Below are positions 8,652 through 18,064 of a DNA stretch of 37,796 nucleotides, one piece after another. The notes beneath the pieces were generated by a model. It was not told the DNA's origin. It searched no databases and was given only the letters and a program-made list of their open reading frames with translations. This stretch comes from CAYFFO01 sp964342485 (GTDB lineage Bacteria; Chloroflexota; Dehalococcoidia; Lucifugimonadales; CAJWER01). Numbering within the stretch: position 1 is the first letter of the stretch; each line of letters opens with the position of its first letter. Both the position numbers and the translations under genes were made by a program. The stretch covers positions 1 through 37,796 of the forward strand of contig CAYFFO010000020.1 in assembly GCA_964342485.1 (NCBI GenBank), in the 5' to 3' direction.

Positions 8652-10271
8652 ATGAAATTAATTAATGACGTAGCAGCAGAATTGAACATAAATCCAATCC
8701 ATGTCTCCCCTCAGGGTTTTTATAAAGCAAAGCTCTCCCTGGATGCTATTAATCTAAGTGGCAAGCAAGGGAAAATAGTACTAGTAACTGCAGTAACGCC
8801 AACGAAAGCAGGTGAAGGCAAGACAACTACTACGGTAGGCCTTACGCAAGCATTGGGTAAACTCGGGCATAGTGCAGCTGCCACACTTAGAGAGCCGTCA
8901 CTTGGTCCAATTTTTGGGATCAAAGGTGGTGGAACAGGAGGAGGAGCATCACTTGTTGAGCCTCAAGATGAAGTCAATATACATTTCACTGGTGACGCAC
9001 ATGCGGTCTCATCGGCACATAACCTTCTTGCTGCACTTACAGACAATATGGTTTACAGGAAAAAGATACCTGGATTCTCAAGTGAAAATATATCTTGGCG
9101 CAGAGTAAGCGATATGGAAGATAGATCCCTGCGATCTATTATCTCTGGATTGGGAGGCAGCAATAATTCTCCCCTAAGAGAAAGTGGGTTTGATATTGTA
9201 ACCGCATCTGAAATTATGGCAATCCTTGCTTTATCATCTGATTTAGAAGATCTAAGATCTCGCCTCAAGAAGGTGATAGTGGGAACATCTTCTGACGGAA
9301 AGTCCATCACAGCTGACGATATAAATGCTGTTGGGTCATTAATGTCACTACTGCGATATTCTATCCAACCTAACCTGGTACAAACTACGGAAGGACAACC
9401 AGTCATCGTTCACACAGGTCCTTTCGGCAACATAGCTCATGGTTGTAGCTCTGTAGTAGGAGATAAGCTTGCCAGAGGATATGTAGATTACGTCATCACT
9501 GAAGCGGGGTTTGGAGCTGATCTGGGTTTTGAGAAATTTATAGACATTAAAGCTCGTAACAATAATTTGGAACCTGATGCTGTAGTAATGGTTACAACTG
9601 TTAGAGCAATGAAATCTCATGGTGGAGTACGTTTCAGAGATTTAGACTCTTCAAATATTTCAGCTGTTAAAAAAGGATGCCAAAACCTTGAACATTTAAT
9701 ACGAGTAATCAGATCCTATAATTTGCCTGTGGTAGTCGCAATAAATGTATTCCCATCAGATACCATTGAAGAAATTGAGATTGTTAAATCCAAAGCAATG
9801 GAATCAGGAGCTCAAGCAGCTGTTAAAAGCACTGTATTCAACGATGGTGGGAATGGCGGAATCGCTTTGGCTGAAGCAGTTGTGACTGCATCAGAAAATA
9901 AAAAACCAATGAAATATTTATTTGAAGCAGACTCATCCGTTGAGCATAAAGTGGATATTTTAGCTACAAACATATATGGAGCTAACGATGTTAAATGGTC
10001 CCCGCAGGCCAAAAAGAAAATGAAGGCTTTTACTGACAATGGTTGGGGGAATCTTCCGGTTTGTATGGCTAAAACACACTTGTCAATTTCACATAATCCT
10101 AAACTAATCGGACGCCCCTCTAACTACACTTTTGAAATTTCTGATGTAAGAGCTTCAATTGGTGCAGGTTTCATTTATCCCATAGCCGGCACAATGATGA
10201 CGATGCCAGGCTTACCTAGTTCACCTCGTGAATTAGACATCGATTCAAACAGTCAAATCCTAGGTCTTTGA
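8652..10271 (+). CDS. fhs: formate--tetrahydrofolate ligase
   Basis: A 539-residue protein, slightly shorter than the usual 555-560. It makes 10-formyl-THF from formate, ATP and THF in the cytoplasm, feeding purine and formyl-Met synthesis or one-carbon oxidation run in reverse. The P-loop is TPTKAGEGKTTTTVGL (49-64). It is followed by the conserved LREPSLGPIFGIKGGGTGGG stretch and by FTGDAHAVSSAHNLLAA, then ITEAGFGADLGFEKF and the C-terminal PGLPSSP signature. The ATG start has GGAG seven bases upstream. moeA follows after 34 bases on the same strand, so the two are probably co-transcribed. The 288-base space upstream shows no gene and probably holds the promoter. Confidence 0.97.
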   Translation: MKLINDVAAELNINPIHVSPQGFYKAKLSLDAINLSGKQGKIVLVTAVTPTKAGEGKTTTTVGLTQALGKLGHSAAATLREPSLGPIFGIKGGGTGGGASLVEPQDEVNIHFTGDAHAVSSAHNLLAALTDNMVYRKKIPGFSSENISWRRVSDMEDRSLRSIISGLGGSNNSPLRESGFDIVTASEIMAILALSSDLEDLRSRLKKVIVGTSSDGKSITADDINAVGSLMSLLRYSIQPNLVQTTEGQPVIVHTGPFGNIAHGCSSVVGDKLARGYVDYVITEAGFGADLGFEKFIDIKARNNNLEPDAVVMVTTVRAMKSHGGVRFRDLDSSNISAVKKGCQNLEHLIRVIRSYNLPVVVAINVFPSDTIEEIEIVKSKAMESGAQAAVKSTVFNDGGNGGIALAEAVVTASENKKPMKYLFEADSSVEHKVDILATNIYGANDVKWSPQAKKKMKAFTDNGWGNLPVCMAKTHLSISHNPKLIGRPSNYTFEISDVRASIGAGFIYPIAGTMMTMPGLPSSPRELDIDSNSQILGL

Positions 10272-10305
10272 AAGTCAATATCACCCATTCTAGGATAAAC
10301 TAAAC

Positions 10306-11538
10306 ATGTCCGAATTCTTTAATGTTCTTGCTCCAATAGACGCAGTGAACTTAATGGTTAATCGCCTTCAAAGCGTAACTGACTTTGAAACTATTCCCAC
10401 GTCTAATGCAATGGGGAGAATTTCATACCAAAATATTTTGTCAACAGAAAATCTGCCTTCAGTTCCAAGATCGACAATGGACGGAATAGCAGTCAGATCT
10501 ATAGACACATTTGGTGCTACAGAAAATTTACCAGCATATTTACAGATTGTTGATGAAGTATCTATGGGAATAGAACCAAAAATATTTCTCAACCAAGGAG
10601 AAGCAGTAAAAACATATACTGGAAGTATGCTAGTTAATGGAGCTGATGCAGTAGTTATGGTAGAAAACACACAAACAGTAGACCAAACAATAACGGAGGT
10701 ATTCAAACCAGTATCTGCCGGGGAAAATGTTATCCAGGTCGGAGAAGATATAAAGATTGGCGAAACTATCTTGGAATCTGGATCACTCATCAGGCCACAA
10801 GATATAGGAGGATTAATAGCACTAGGAATAACAGGGATACCTGTTCACAAAAAACCTAATGTGACTATAATTTCTACCGGTGACGAACTAATACACCCTT
10901 CCAAGTACCCAAGCCCTGCTCAAATACGTGATATAAACACCTATACAATTTCAGCATTGACTCTGGAAGCAGGTGGCAATCCTATCGAGGTAGGTATAGT
11001 AGAAGATTCTATAGAACTTCAACTGCAATCAGCCAAAAATACGCTAAAAAAAAGCGATTTACTAGTATTTTCTGCAGGAAGCTCAGTGAGTTCCCGAGAT
11101 ATCACTGTTAAAGTTATAAATGAATTGGGAAAGCCAGGAGTGCTGGCCCACGGTATTTCATTCAAACCTGGGAAACCAACTATCCTTGCAATGATAGGTG
11201 ATACGCCAGTTATAGGTCTACCAGGAAATCCGGTGTCAGCATCAGTAGTATATAAGATGATTGGAGTTCCAATAATTAATTATCTTTCTGGTAAAAAACC
11301 CAACCAATGGAACCCTAAGATTAAAGCTATATTAACACAAGATGTACCATCTCAATCCGGCAGACAGGATACTGTACAAGTGAACCTTTCAGATAAATGT
11401 GGTATACCTCAAGCTTCACCTTCTTTTGGAAATTCAAATCTAATTTTTACCATGATACGTTCAGACGGCTATCTTACCGTCCCTATTGACAAAGGAGGTT
11501 TGTATGCCGGAGAAGAAATCGATGTAACACTATATTAG
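10306..11538 (+). CDS. moeA: molybdopterin molybdenumtransferase
   Basis: A 410-residue protein of normal MoeA length. MoeA inserts molybdate into adenylylated molybdopterin, the last step in making active molybdenum cofactor. It carries PRSTMDGIAVRS (54-65), GEDIKIGETIL (146-156), ISTGDELI (189-196) and the C-terminal-side GLPGNPVSA (304-312), plus a final beta-barrel domain ending EEIDV. The usual TGGxSxGxxD loop is here SAGSSVSSRD (256-265), keeping the aspartate but changing several glycines. It follows fhs by 34 bases. No other cofactor gene (moaA, moeB, mogA) or molybdoenzyme is in the window. The pairing suggests a link between formate metabolism and a molybdenum enzyme such as formate dehydrogenase, but that is inference. 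Confidence 0.94.
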   Translation: MSEFFNVLAPIDAVNLMVNRLQSVTDFETIPTSNAMGRISYQNILSTENLPSVPRSTMDGIAVRSIDTFGATENLPAYLQIVDEVSMGIEPKIFLNQGEAVKTYTGSMLVNGADAVVMVENTQTVDQTITEVFKPVSAGENVIQVGEDIKIGETILESGSLIRPQDIGGLIALGITGIPVHKKPNVTIISTGDELIHPSKYPSPAQIRDINTYTISALTLEAGGNPIEVGIVEDSIELQLQSAKNTLKKSDLLVFSAGSSVSSRDITVKVINELGKPGVLAHGISFKPGKPTILAMIGDTPVIGLPGNPVSASVVYKMIGVPIINYLSGKKPNQWNPKIKAILTQDVPSQSGRQDTVQVNLSDKCGIPQASPSFGNSNLIFTMIRSDGYLTVPIDKGGLYAGEEIDVTLY

Positions 11539-11655
11539 TTACCAGACTGAATTATTGCCTTATAACCAAAGATATTTTAATAGCCTAATATGACTAATTA
11601 CATGTTAGTATTAATTTAATTTCAAATATTAACCCTATATTCAAAGGAAGATTAT

Positions 11656-12723
11656 ATGATTAAATCTAACCCAAAATTGATCAAAAACTCTTGTATTGAA
11701 GTTATCGATTCCAAAACTATATTCCAAGAAGAACGAATTACACAAAAAAAAGCGCCAAGCATAATTAGACTATCTAACGGCAAAATCCTTCTAACATATT
11801 CCGTTACCGAAAACCTGGATAGTTTAGAAAGTTGGGTCGTTATAACCGATTCAGAAGACAATGGTGAGTCTTGGTCAGAACCAAAAACAGTATATTCGTT
11901 ACCAGAATGGACATGTCTAAATATGGGAGGATTAGTTAAGTTTTCTGACCAGATGATTAGATTGATTGTTGGACGAATTAATATAGATTATTCACTAGGA
12001 GGCGACGAACCATTTGATGATTGTTTTACCGGTTTTATTGATTCAAAAGATGGTGGTCAAACTTGGTCCAAAAATTGGACGGAAATAAATTTATTCCCTG
12101 CTTGGACAGAAGTATATGGTCAAAGTAATCCTCATCTACTTAATAACGGCCAATTCCTAATGGCAACGATGGGTACAATGGGTAGGGATGTACAATGGCA
12201 CGCTGGTGTGTCATTCTGTGACCCATCAAATAATTACGAATTCAGTAAACCAGTAATCATCGCCAACGATCCTGAGCGACATTACAGTGATATTGATGTT
12301 GTACGATTAAATGATAGTCGTTTATTAGCGGTTATACGAGAACATAATCTTAAGAAAACCGTCTACTCTCATTCCAGCGATGAAGGCAAAACATGGACCC
12401 CAATCCGATATACCGGCTTTCTTGGTTCTAACGTCAAATTACATAAATTGAATTCTGGAGCGTTAATCTGTGCTTATAGAGATGAAGACCCCGATAACCG
12501 AGGCGTAAGTTTAAGTATTTCTTTCAATAATGGAGAAACCTGGGAACAGATTGGGCAACTTTATTCAGCAAAGCAAGATTCCAGACACATACCCAATCTA
12601 AAATGCGGTTATCCAGACTTTGTTAATCTCGACAATGACAAATTACTAGGAATCCTACACACGTATCCGGATGAAGAAGGCAGAATAGACCTCCAACAAT
12701 TCTATCTAAAGGATATAACTTAA
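11656..12723 (+). CDS. BNR/Asp-box beta-propeller protein, sialidase-like
   Basis: A 355-residue protein with four clear Asp-box repeats (S-x-D-x-G-x-T-W): SEDNGESW (66-73), SKDGGQTW (130-137), SSDEGKTW (240-247) and SFNNGETW (289-296). The N-terminal APSIIRLSNGKILLTY is typical of bacterial exo-alpha-sialidase-like propellers. There is no signal peptide, so it is probably cytoplasmic, unusual for a sialidase acting on external glycans. The catalytic FRIP arginine motif is not seen, so hydrolysis of sialic acid is not established; other members are glycosidases or unknown. The ATG start has AAGGAAG a few bases upstream. The DapA/NAL-family gene follows after 57 bases on the same strand, suggesting a joint role on a sugar acid. 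Confidence 0.82.
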   Translation: MIKSNPKLIKNSCIEVIDSKTIFQEERITQKKAPSIIRLSNGKILLTYSVTENLDSLESWVVITDSEDNGESWSEPKTVYSLPEWTCLNMGGLVKFSDQMIRLIVGRINIDYSLGGDEPFDDCFTGFIDSKDGGQTWSKNWTEINLFPAWTEVYGQSNPHLLNNGQFLMATMGTMGRDVQWHAGVSFCDPSNNYEFSKPVIIANDPERHYSDIDVVRLNDSRLLAVIREHNLKKTVYSHSSDEGKTWTPIRYTGFLGSNVKLHKLNSGALICAYRDEDPDNRGVSLSISFNNGETWEQIGQLYSAKQDSRHIPNLKCGYPDFVNLDNDKLLGILHTYPDEEGRIDLQQFYLKDIT

Positions 12724-12780
12724 GATGAACAATTTAAGTACAAACTGGAATGAAATATTCCATAAACTATACTCCCTTTT

Positions 12781-13680
12781 ATGATAGATATCGCCAACTC
12801 AAACATGGAAGGAATATACCCGATACTTTCCATGCCATTCGATGATAATGATCAAATCGATTACGATGATCTGACAAACGAAGTTGAATTCGCAATCAAA
12901 TCTGGAGCTCATGGCCTAGGCATTGCATTGGCCAGCGAACTCTATAAGCTTACGGAACATGAACGCGACCAAGTAACAAAACTGGTGGTGTCTCAAGCAT
13001 CCAATCGTGTAAAAATTGTTATTAACACCGGTGCCCATGCAACTAAAATAGCAATTGCACAAAGTAAAATAGCAGAAGAACTTGGGGCAGACTCAGTGAT
13101 GATAGCTCCATCAAACATGATATCTTTATCAACAAGCGAACTATATAGCTATTTTTCTGATATATCTAATGAAATTGAAATCCCAATATTCATTCAAGAT
13201 TTACCGAATGCACCTGTACCTCCAAATATAATAGTGAACCTTTCAAATGAATTTGAAAACTTGTGTTATGCAAAAATAGAAGTTCCACCCACACCTAATC
13301 GCATGCTAAAAGCTGTTGGGCTGAAACCCACAAATCTTACAATCTTTGGCGGCCTTGGAGGAAACATGTTTTTGGAAGAAATGCGTCGTGGTTCCAGAGG
13401 AACAATGCCTAACTGCGCTATCCCTGACCTCTTCAGGTCAGTATGGAACAATTACGAGAATGGAAATAAACAGGAAGCCCAACAACTTTTTGACAAAATG
13501 GGAACCATTTTGAGAACAATTTCCCAGGGTAGTGGTACATCATCGCTTATAGTGGTAAAAGAAATCCTGAAAGCAAGAGGTATATTTAAAAGAGCTAATG
13601 TGAGAAAACCTTCAACGCAACTAGACAAAACAACCAATTCAGAAATATTATCTGCGTTAGAATCACTATCCTTATACTAA
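12781..13680 (+). CDS. DapA / N-acetylneuraminate lyase family aldolase
   Basis: A 299-residue TIM-barrel protein of the class I pyruvate-aldolase family, in which a lysine forms a Schiff base with the keto substrate. MEGIYPILSMPFDDNDQID matches the family N terminus, and Lys165 in CYAKIEVPP is the likely Schiff-base residue. The tyrosine that normally sits about 28 residues earlier is missing: the strand reads IFIQDLPNAP, with Gln139/Asp140. The G-T-T-G-E loop reads ALASELYKL. These changes argue against plain dihydrodipicolinate synthase. Possible activities are sugar-acid lyase, dehydratase or hydroxy-acid aldolase. Start choice is open: ATG 12781 or ATG 12808, where homology begins; neither has a good ribosome site. 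It probably shares a transcript with the upstream Asp-box gene. Confidence 0.85.
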   Translation: MIDIANSNMEGIYPILSMPFDDNDQIDYDDLTNEVEFAIKSGAHGLGIALASELYKLTEHERDQVTKLVVSQASNRVKIVINTGAHATKIAIAQSKIAEELGADSVMIAPSNMISLSTSELYSYFSDISNEIEIPIFIQDLPNAPVPPNIIVNLSNEFENLCYAKIEVPPTPNRMLKAVGLKPTNLTIFGGLGGNMFLEEMRRGSRGTMPNCAIPDLFRSVWNNYENGNKQEAQQLFDKMGTILRTISQGSGTSSLIVVKEILKARGIFKRANVRKPSTQLDKTTNSEILSALESLSLY

Positions 13681-13703
13681 TTAACAACAGCCCGTCGAAT
13701 ACA

Positions 13704-14624
13704 TCAACTTGTCGACAATTTATTTCTGCCTTTAAAAATCCTACCTAAATCTCCCTCCTCCCAAACCAATAGTAAAGGAGTAGCTACGGCAATTGAACTA
13801 TAGGTTCCAACTCCTACACCGATAATAAGCACCCAGAGGAAATTTTTTAAGGTTTGTCCTCCGAATAATAACAAAGCAAGTAACGTGAAAAACAAAGTCA
13901 AGCTTGTATTAAGCGACCTGCCTAGACTTTGAGAAATACTTAGGTTTGCATTTTCTTTTAATGTTCGATTTGGATAATTTAAAACATTTTCTCTAAGCCT
14001 ATCGAAAACAACGATTGTATCATTCACACTGTAACCTATGATCGTGAGTAGGGCGATTAAGAACATTGTGTTAACTTCCACATCGAAAATAAAACCCAAG
14101 GCAGCAAATACACCAATCACTACGAGGGCATCATGAAGTAACGCAACTATCGCTGCTGCACCATATCTTAATGGACTTGGAACATTTCTAAAGGCCCACC
14201 ACACATATAAAAAGATACCTACTGCTGCTGCAATAACTGCCCACATGGCATTAACAACAGTCTCTGTGGCAACCACCGGAGACACTAAATCAAAAGCCAA
14301 AACAGTCACACCGTCAGGAGAGAGCCTATCCTTTAATCGATTTACCAATAATTCTTTCTTTTCTTCTTGCAATTCTTTGGTTCTTACAAAAAACGAATTG
14401 TTCCCCATTTTTTGTACTATTGCATCAGGATATCCATAGGATGTAAGTTCTGATCGTAGATTATCCTGCTCTACATCAGAAACGAACTCCAAAGTCGTGG
14501 AAGATCCACCTGTAAAATCTATTCCTGGTTTTAAGCCAGGTGCTATCACCAAAAATACAACTCCGGGCATTATTATCAATGCTGATAATACAAAAAACCA
14601 AGCTCTTTTACCTACAAAATCCAA
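13704..14624 (-). CDS. secF: protein translocase subunit SecF
   Basis: A 306-residue inner-membrane protein of normal length with six helices. SecF works with SecD to use the proton gradient to complete export of Sec substrates. It contains the SecD/F signature GIDFTGGSSTTLEF (34-47) after TM1, a periplasmic domain to about residue 120, and the membrane signature IIGYSVNDTIVVFDRLREN in TM4-5. The start is TTG at 14624 with GGGG about eight bases upstream. The gene begins ten bases after the secD stop and is the last gene of the def-cca-secD-secF operon. It is convergent with the aldolase gene, with 23 bases between the two stops. Confidence 0.97.
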   Translation of the reverse strand: MDFVGKRAWFFVLSALIIMPGVVFLVIAPGLKPGIDFTGGSSTTLEFVSDVEQDNLRSELTSYGYPDAIVQKMGNNSFFVRTKELQEEKKELLVNRLKDRLSPDGVTVLAFDLVSPVVATETVVNAMWAVIAAAVGIFLYVWWAFRNVPSPLRYGAAAIVALLHDALVVIGVFAALGFIFDVEVNTMFLIALLTIIGYSVNDTIVVFDRLRENVLNYPNRTLKENANLSISQSLGRSLNTSLTLFFTLLALLLFGGQTLKNFLWVLIIGVGVGTYSSIAVATPLLLVWEEGDLGRIFKGRNKLSTS

Positions 14625-14634
14625 TATATATCCC

Positions 14635-16575
14635 CTATCCTGAATTCTCTAATTGTTGCTTAGGCAAATCAGATTTACCTGAAGGAACAAACATCAAATG
14701 GAACCTACTAAACCAAGTAACAGTCATGATTCTAAGTAAAGTACGACTTACAATTATCGCCGTAAACATACTTATGCTAACACCAATCGCTAGAGTCAAA
14801 GCAAAACCTTGGACAATAGTTGCTCCCAAAGTATCAGCGAACCAAAACAAAATCGCACAGGTAATTAAAGTTGATGCATTACCATCTCTGATAGCAGGCC
14901 AAGCACGATTAAATCCAATATTTATTGACGATAACAAAGTTCTTCCAACTCTAAGCTCCTCTTTCATTCTTTCAAATATCAATATATTAGCGTCTACAGC
15001 CATACCTATAGAAAGAATTACAGCCGCAACTCCTGAAAGAGTTAACGTTACTGGAAGGATTTTAAATACACTTAGTAATAATATCCCATATATTACTAAT
15101 GCAACTGATGCAACTATCCCGGGAATACGATAATAAAGGATCATAAAAACTAAAACTAACGCTAGGCCTACAACACCTGCAACCACGCTCTTGGCTAAGG
15201 AGTCAGCACCAAGAATAGCGTCTATATCTCTTTCTTGTATGAGTGTAATGGGAATCGGTAATCGCCCACCTTCCAATAACAAAGATATCTCACTTACACG
15301 TTCAAAAGTAAAATCTCTGCCTTGTATAAATGCGACTCCTCTGGTTATTGGTTGATTAACTGCAGGGGCTATCAACTCTTCTTCATCTAAAACTATTGCA
15401 AGAAGATCAGGAGTACCAGCTATCTCTGTTGTAATTTCACCAAATTTTCTTGTTCCTTCTGAATTAAACTCGATATTAACGATAGGCAGTCCGGAACTTT
15501 GGTGCTGACCAGGATACGCTCTAGCCAAATCTTCTCCTGAAAGTCCTATACCTTCATCCATCGCTCCAATTAATTCACCTAATACAATCTTCGCATCTGG
15601 TGTGAATCTTCCCATAACATCTTCAATTGTAGAAGCTGAAAATGCCAAATTAATCAGAAATTTATTATCATTAGGAATTCGTTTTATCAATGAATCCGTT
15701 GGAAGTACTAATGCCGTACCATCGGGTAATCGTTGAATCGGTTGTAACGGTATCAACAAAGACTGTTCGGCTTGTCCTTCTACCGCTATTGTAAGGAAAT
15801 TGGGGTATACACTAGACAAGCCTCCTCTTGAAACTAGGCTTTCGCGTAATCTGTCGACCACTACCTTCATTTCGTCCATGCCAGTTTCATCAAACTCGAT
15901 TACAATAGCTGGTGCTGCAATTTCTTCTGCATCCGACGATGTATTATCTTTAGAATCAATTGTATCTGAAGTACTAGTGCTATTAGTTAAATCAGTAGAG
16001 GTACCTTTTTCCTCAATCGAATCTGAAAACAGGATAATCGGTTCAGTAGAAGTACCCAACCGAAATTCTGGTATGCCAAATTCGTTGTTTGTCTCTCCAA
16101 TCAACACTGTTCCAACTTGAAAACTTAACACCTGATCAGGTGTTAAGTTTTCCAATTCTCTTTCTACATCTAATATCCTATGCTTAAACTCTAGACGCGC
16201 CGTCTCTCCAATAAGTCTCTTTGCCCTTCCTGGATCTTTAAGCCCTGGCAATTGAACCAAAAGTCTGTCTTCTCCAAGCAATTGTAATATCGGTTCACCT
16301 AGACCAGCTCCATTTACTCTACGTTCTATAGTGGTTAGGAGAGCGTCCATTTGCTCAGATGTAGGGGTTATTTCTACCCCTGAATCCGGATCAATCAATG
16401 CCGCTTTATATACTAAATGGCTACCACCTTGAAGATCCAAACCCAACTTCAAACCAAGAATGGTGTCTTCACCACGTTCAAAATCGTTTATTTTAATCTC
16501 TTGAAAGGCTAAAGCCGCTGTACCAAGACTTACAAGAATTACAATTATCACAAGTGTACGAAGATATCTACGCAC
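14635..16575 (-). CDS. secD: protein translocase subunit SecD
   Basis: A 646-residue inner-membrane protein. TM1 (about 4-24) is followed by LGLKLGLDLQGGSHLVY, the periplasmic P1 domain, and five C-terminal helices with SIGMAVDANILIFERMKEEL. SecD and SecF form the proton-driven export complex around SecYEG. Residues about 186-220 form a Ser/Thr/Asp-rich low-complexity insertion in the periplasmic part, not found in typical SecD. I prefer the GTG start at 16575 because GGGAGG (16581-16586) lies five bases away; the adjacent TTG at 16578 would leave only two. The start overlaps the end of cca by about eight bases, indicating translational coupling. Confidence 0.96.
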   Translation of the reverse strand: MRRYLRTLVIIVILVSLGTAALAFQEIKINDFERGEDTILGLKLGLDLQGGSHLVYKAALIDPDSGVEITPTSEQMDALLTTIERRVNGAGLGEPILQLLGEDRLLVQLPGLKDPGRAKRLIGETARLEFKHRILDVERELENLTPDQVLSFQVGTVLIGETNNEFGIPEFRLGTSTEPIILFSDSIEEKGTSTDLTNSTSTSDTIDSKDNTSSDAEEIAAPAIVIEFDETGMDEMKVVVDRLRESLVSRGGLSSVYPNFLTIAVEGQAEQSLLIPLQPIQRLPDGTALVLPTDSLIKRIPNDNKFLINLAFSASTIEDVMGRFTPDAKIVLGELIGAMDEGIGLSGEDLARAYPGQHQSSGLPIVNIEFNSEGTRKFGEITTEIAGTPDLLAIVLDEEELIAPAVNQPITRGVAFIQGRDFTFERVSEISLLLEGGRLPIPITLIQERDIDAILGADSLAKSVVAGVVGLALVLVFMILYYRIPGIVASVALVIYGILLLSVFKILPVTLTLSGVAAVILSIGMAVDANILIFERMKEELRVGRTLLSSINIGFNRAWPAIRDGNASTLITCAILFWFADTLGATIVQGFALTLAIGVSISMFTAIIVSRTLLRIMTVTWFSRFHLMFVPSGKSDLPKQQLENSG

Positions 16576-18064
16576 CAATCCCTCCCTGGTTGAGAGATTT
16601 TGAAACCAATTCTATAGCTTGAGATTTGGTATTAATCTCGCCCAAGGCATGAGCTTCACTCACGAGTTCCAAGCAATTCCCTACGATCGGTCCCTGATCT
16701 ATACCAAAAATATCCATGATTTCAATTCCATCCAAAAGTTTCACTTGTTTTTCTATTCCCTTTTTATCGGACATTGCACTAATTATATGACGAGCCACAT
16801 CACAATGTCTCTCCCAATCCAAATATTCCAGACTAGGGCCACGTGCAGCAAGATAATCAGCGAGGTTCAAATAAATACAATCCATCGCTATATCTTCAAG
16901 ATCTCTATGATATCTATAAATAGCCCTTGACGATGGTAAATCACCTCTTCTGGCCAATTGCCCTGGCCTAAGGTGATGTTCTACCAATGCCATAACATAT
17001 TCTACACCTTTTCCGCTAAATCTAAGCCTTTCCAGAACCTCCTTTACAACTTTTGCTCCTTCCGAAGCATGTCCCAAAAACCTAACTTTTCCAGAAGATT
17101 CTACAGTTTTTGTAGCTGGCTTGGATACATCATGAAGCAATCCTGCCAACTTTAGCAAACCCAACCTTCTATGACTGTCACTAACTAATTGATCAAAATA
17201 TCTTCGCATACCTTGAAACTTAGGTACAGAAATATCAAGCTTATTTACTTCATTATCAGACAATTGTAACAGTCTTTCAATTGCCCCGACTGTTTCAATA
17301 CTGTGATCAAAGACATCCCAGTGATGTTCAACAGGCTGAGTGACACCACGAGCACATTCCAATTCGGGTATGATTGTGCAAAGTATACCCAGTTTATCCA
17401 ATAATCTTACCCATTTAACGCTGCTTTTAGAATCCAGTATTTTCAGTAGTTCTTCTCTTATTCTCTCAGTAGATACCAAATCAATATTTTTAGCATATAA
17501 TCCTATCCAATATAGAGTTTCACTATGGATTTCAAAATTTAACTGAGAAGCAATACGCGGGGCCCTCATCAATCTAATTGGATCTTCTATAAACACTGAT
17601 TTATCTAATGCCCTCACAAAACAATCATTAATATCCTCAATACCTCCATATGGGTCAATGATTCTTGATTCACCTTTGCTAAGTTCTAAAAATACTGCCA
17701 TTGCGTCTATAGAAAAATCACGCAATGCCAAATCTTCTAGAATATCTCCTTGAAGAGGTTTTATATCAATCCATAAATCTTCACAACCATCGACCAATCT
17801 ATAGACTTCTCTATCTGGATCTATTAAATGCACCTTAAAGTTAATTGCCAAAGAAAGGTCTTTAGCAATTTGGGGAGAAAAAGAGTTAATCGACACATCA
17901 AAATCTACGACATCAATCCCCATAAGTAAGTTACGGATAGCACCGCCTGTCAAATAGGCTTCAATTTGATTATCTGAAAAAAACTTTACTACTGACGATA
18001 ATGATTCTGGTAACCGAATGTATCGAGATGCAGTATTAGATTTTAACTCCACTAGATTACTCAT
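16568..18064 (-). CDS. cca: tRNA nucleotidyltransferase (CCA-adding) / poly(A) polymerase family with HD domain
   Basis: A 498-residue class II nucleotidyltransferase that adds or repairs the CCA end of tRNAs. The head domain has LTGGAIRNLLMG (GG at 40-41, Arg44) and the metal-binding DFD (Asp54, Asp56). It is followed by LRDFSIDAMA (114-122) and FIEDPIRLMRAPR (158-170), which bind the incoming nucleotide. An HD phosphohydrolase domain follows, with HHWDVFDHS and LLHDVSKP (His311, Asp312). The usual GGxxRD motif ends in Asn here. A poly(A) polymerase or a partial (CC- or A-adding) enzyme is possible in this family; no second homologue is in the window. The ATG overlaps the def stop by eight bases (ATGAGTAA). 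Confidence 0.92.
   Translation of the reverse strand: MSNLVELKSNTASRYIRLPESLSSVVKFFSDNQIEAYLTGGAIRNLLMGIDVVDFDVSINSFSPQIAKDLSLAINFKVHLIDPDREVYRLVDGCEDLWIDIKPLQGDILEDLALRDFSIDAMAVFLELSKGESRIIDPYGGIEDINDCFVRALDKSVFIEDPIRLMRAPRIASQLNFEIHSETLYWIGLYAKNIDLVSTERIREELLKILDSKSSVKWVRLLDKLGILCTIIPELECARGVTQPVEHHWDVFDHSIETVGAIERLLQLSDNEVNKLDISVPKFQGMRRYFDQLVSDSHRRLGLLKLAGLLHDVSKPATKTVESSGKVRFLGHASEGAKVVKEVLERLRFSGKGVEYVMALVEHHLRPGQLARRGDLPSSRAIYRYHRDLEDIAMDCIYLNLADYLAARGPSLEYLDWERHCDVARHIISAMSDKKGIEKQVKLLDGIEIMDIFGIDQGPIVGNCLELVSEAHALGEINTKSQAIELVSKSLNQGGIGA

Noticed and set aside
10368..10790. 140-codon minus-strand ORF antisense to moeA
   Set aside because: It lies wholly inside the conserved moeA gene and has no independent support.
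11656..13680. Complete sialic acid catabolic operon
   Set aside because: No nanE, nanK, nagA/nagB or sialic acid transporter is nearby, and both enzymes lack key signature residues.
14540..15133. 197-codon plus-strand ORF antisense to secD
   Set aside because: It is a shadow of the strongly conserved secD frame on the other strand.
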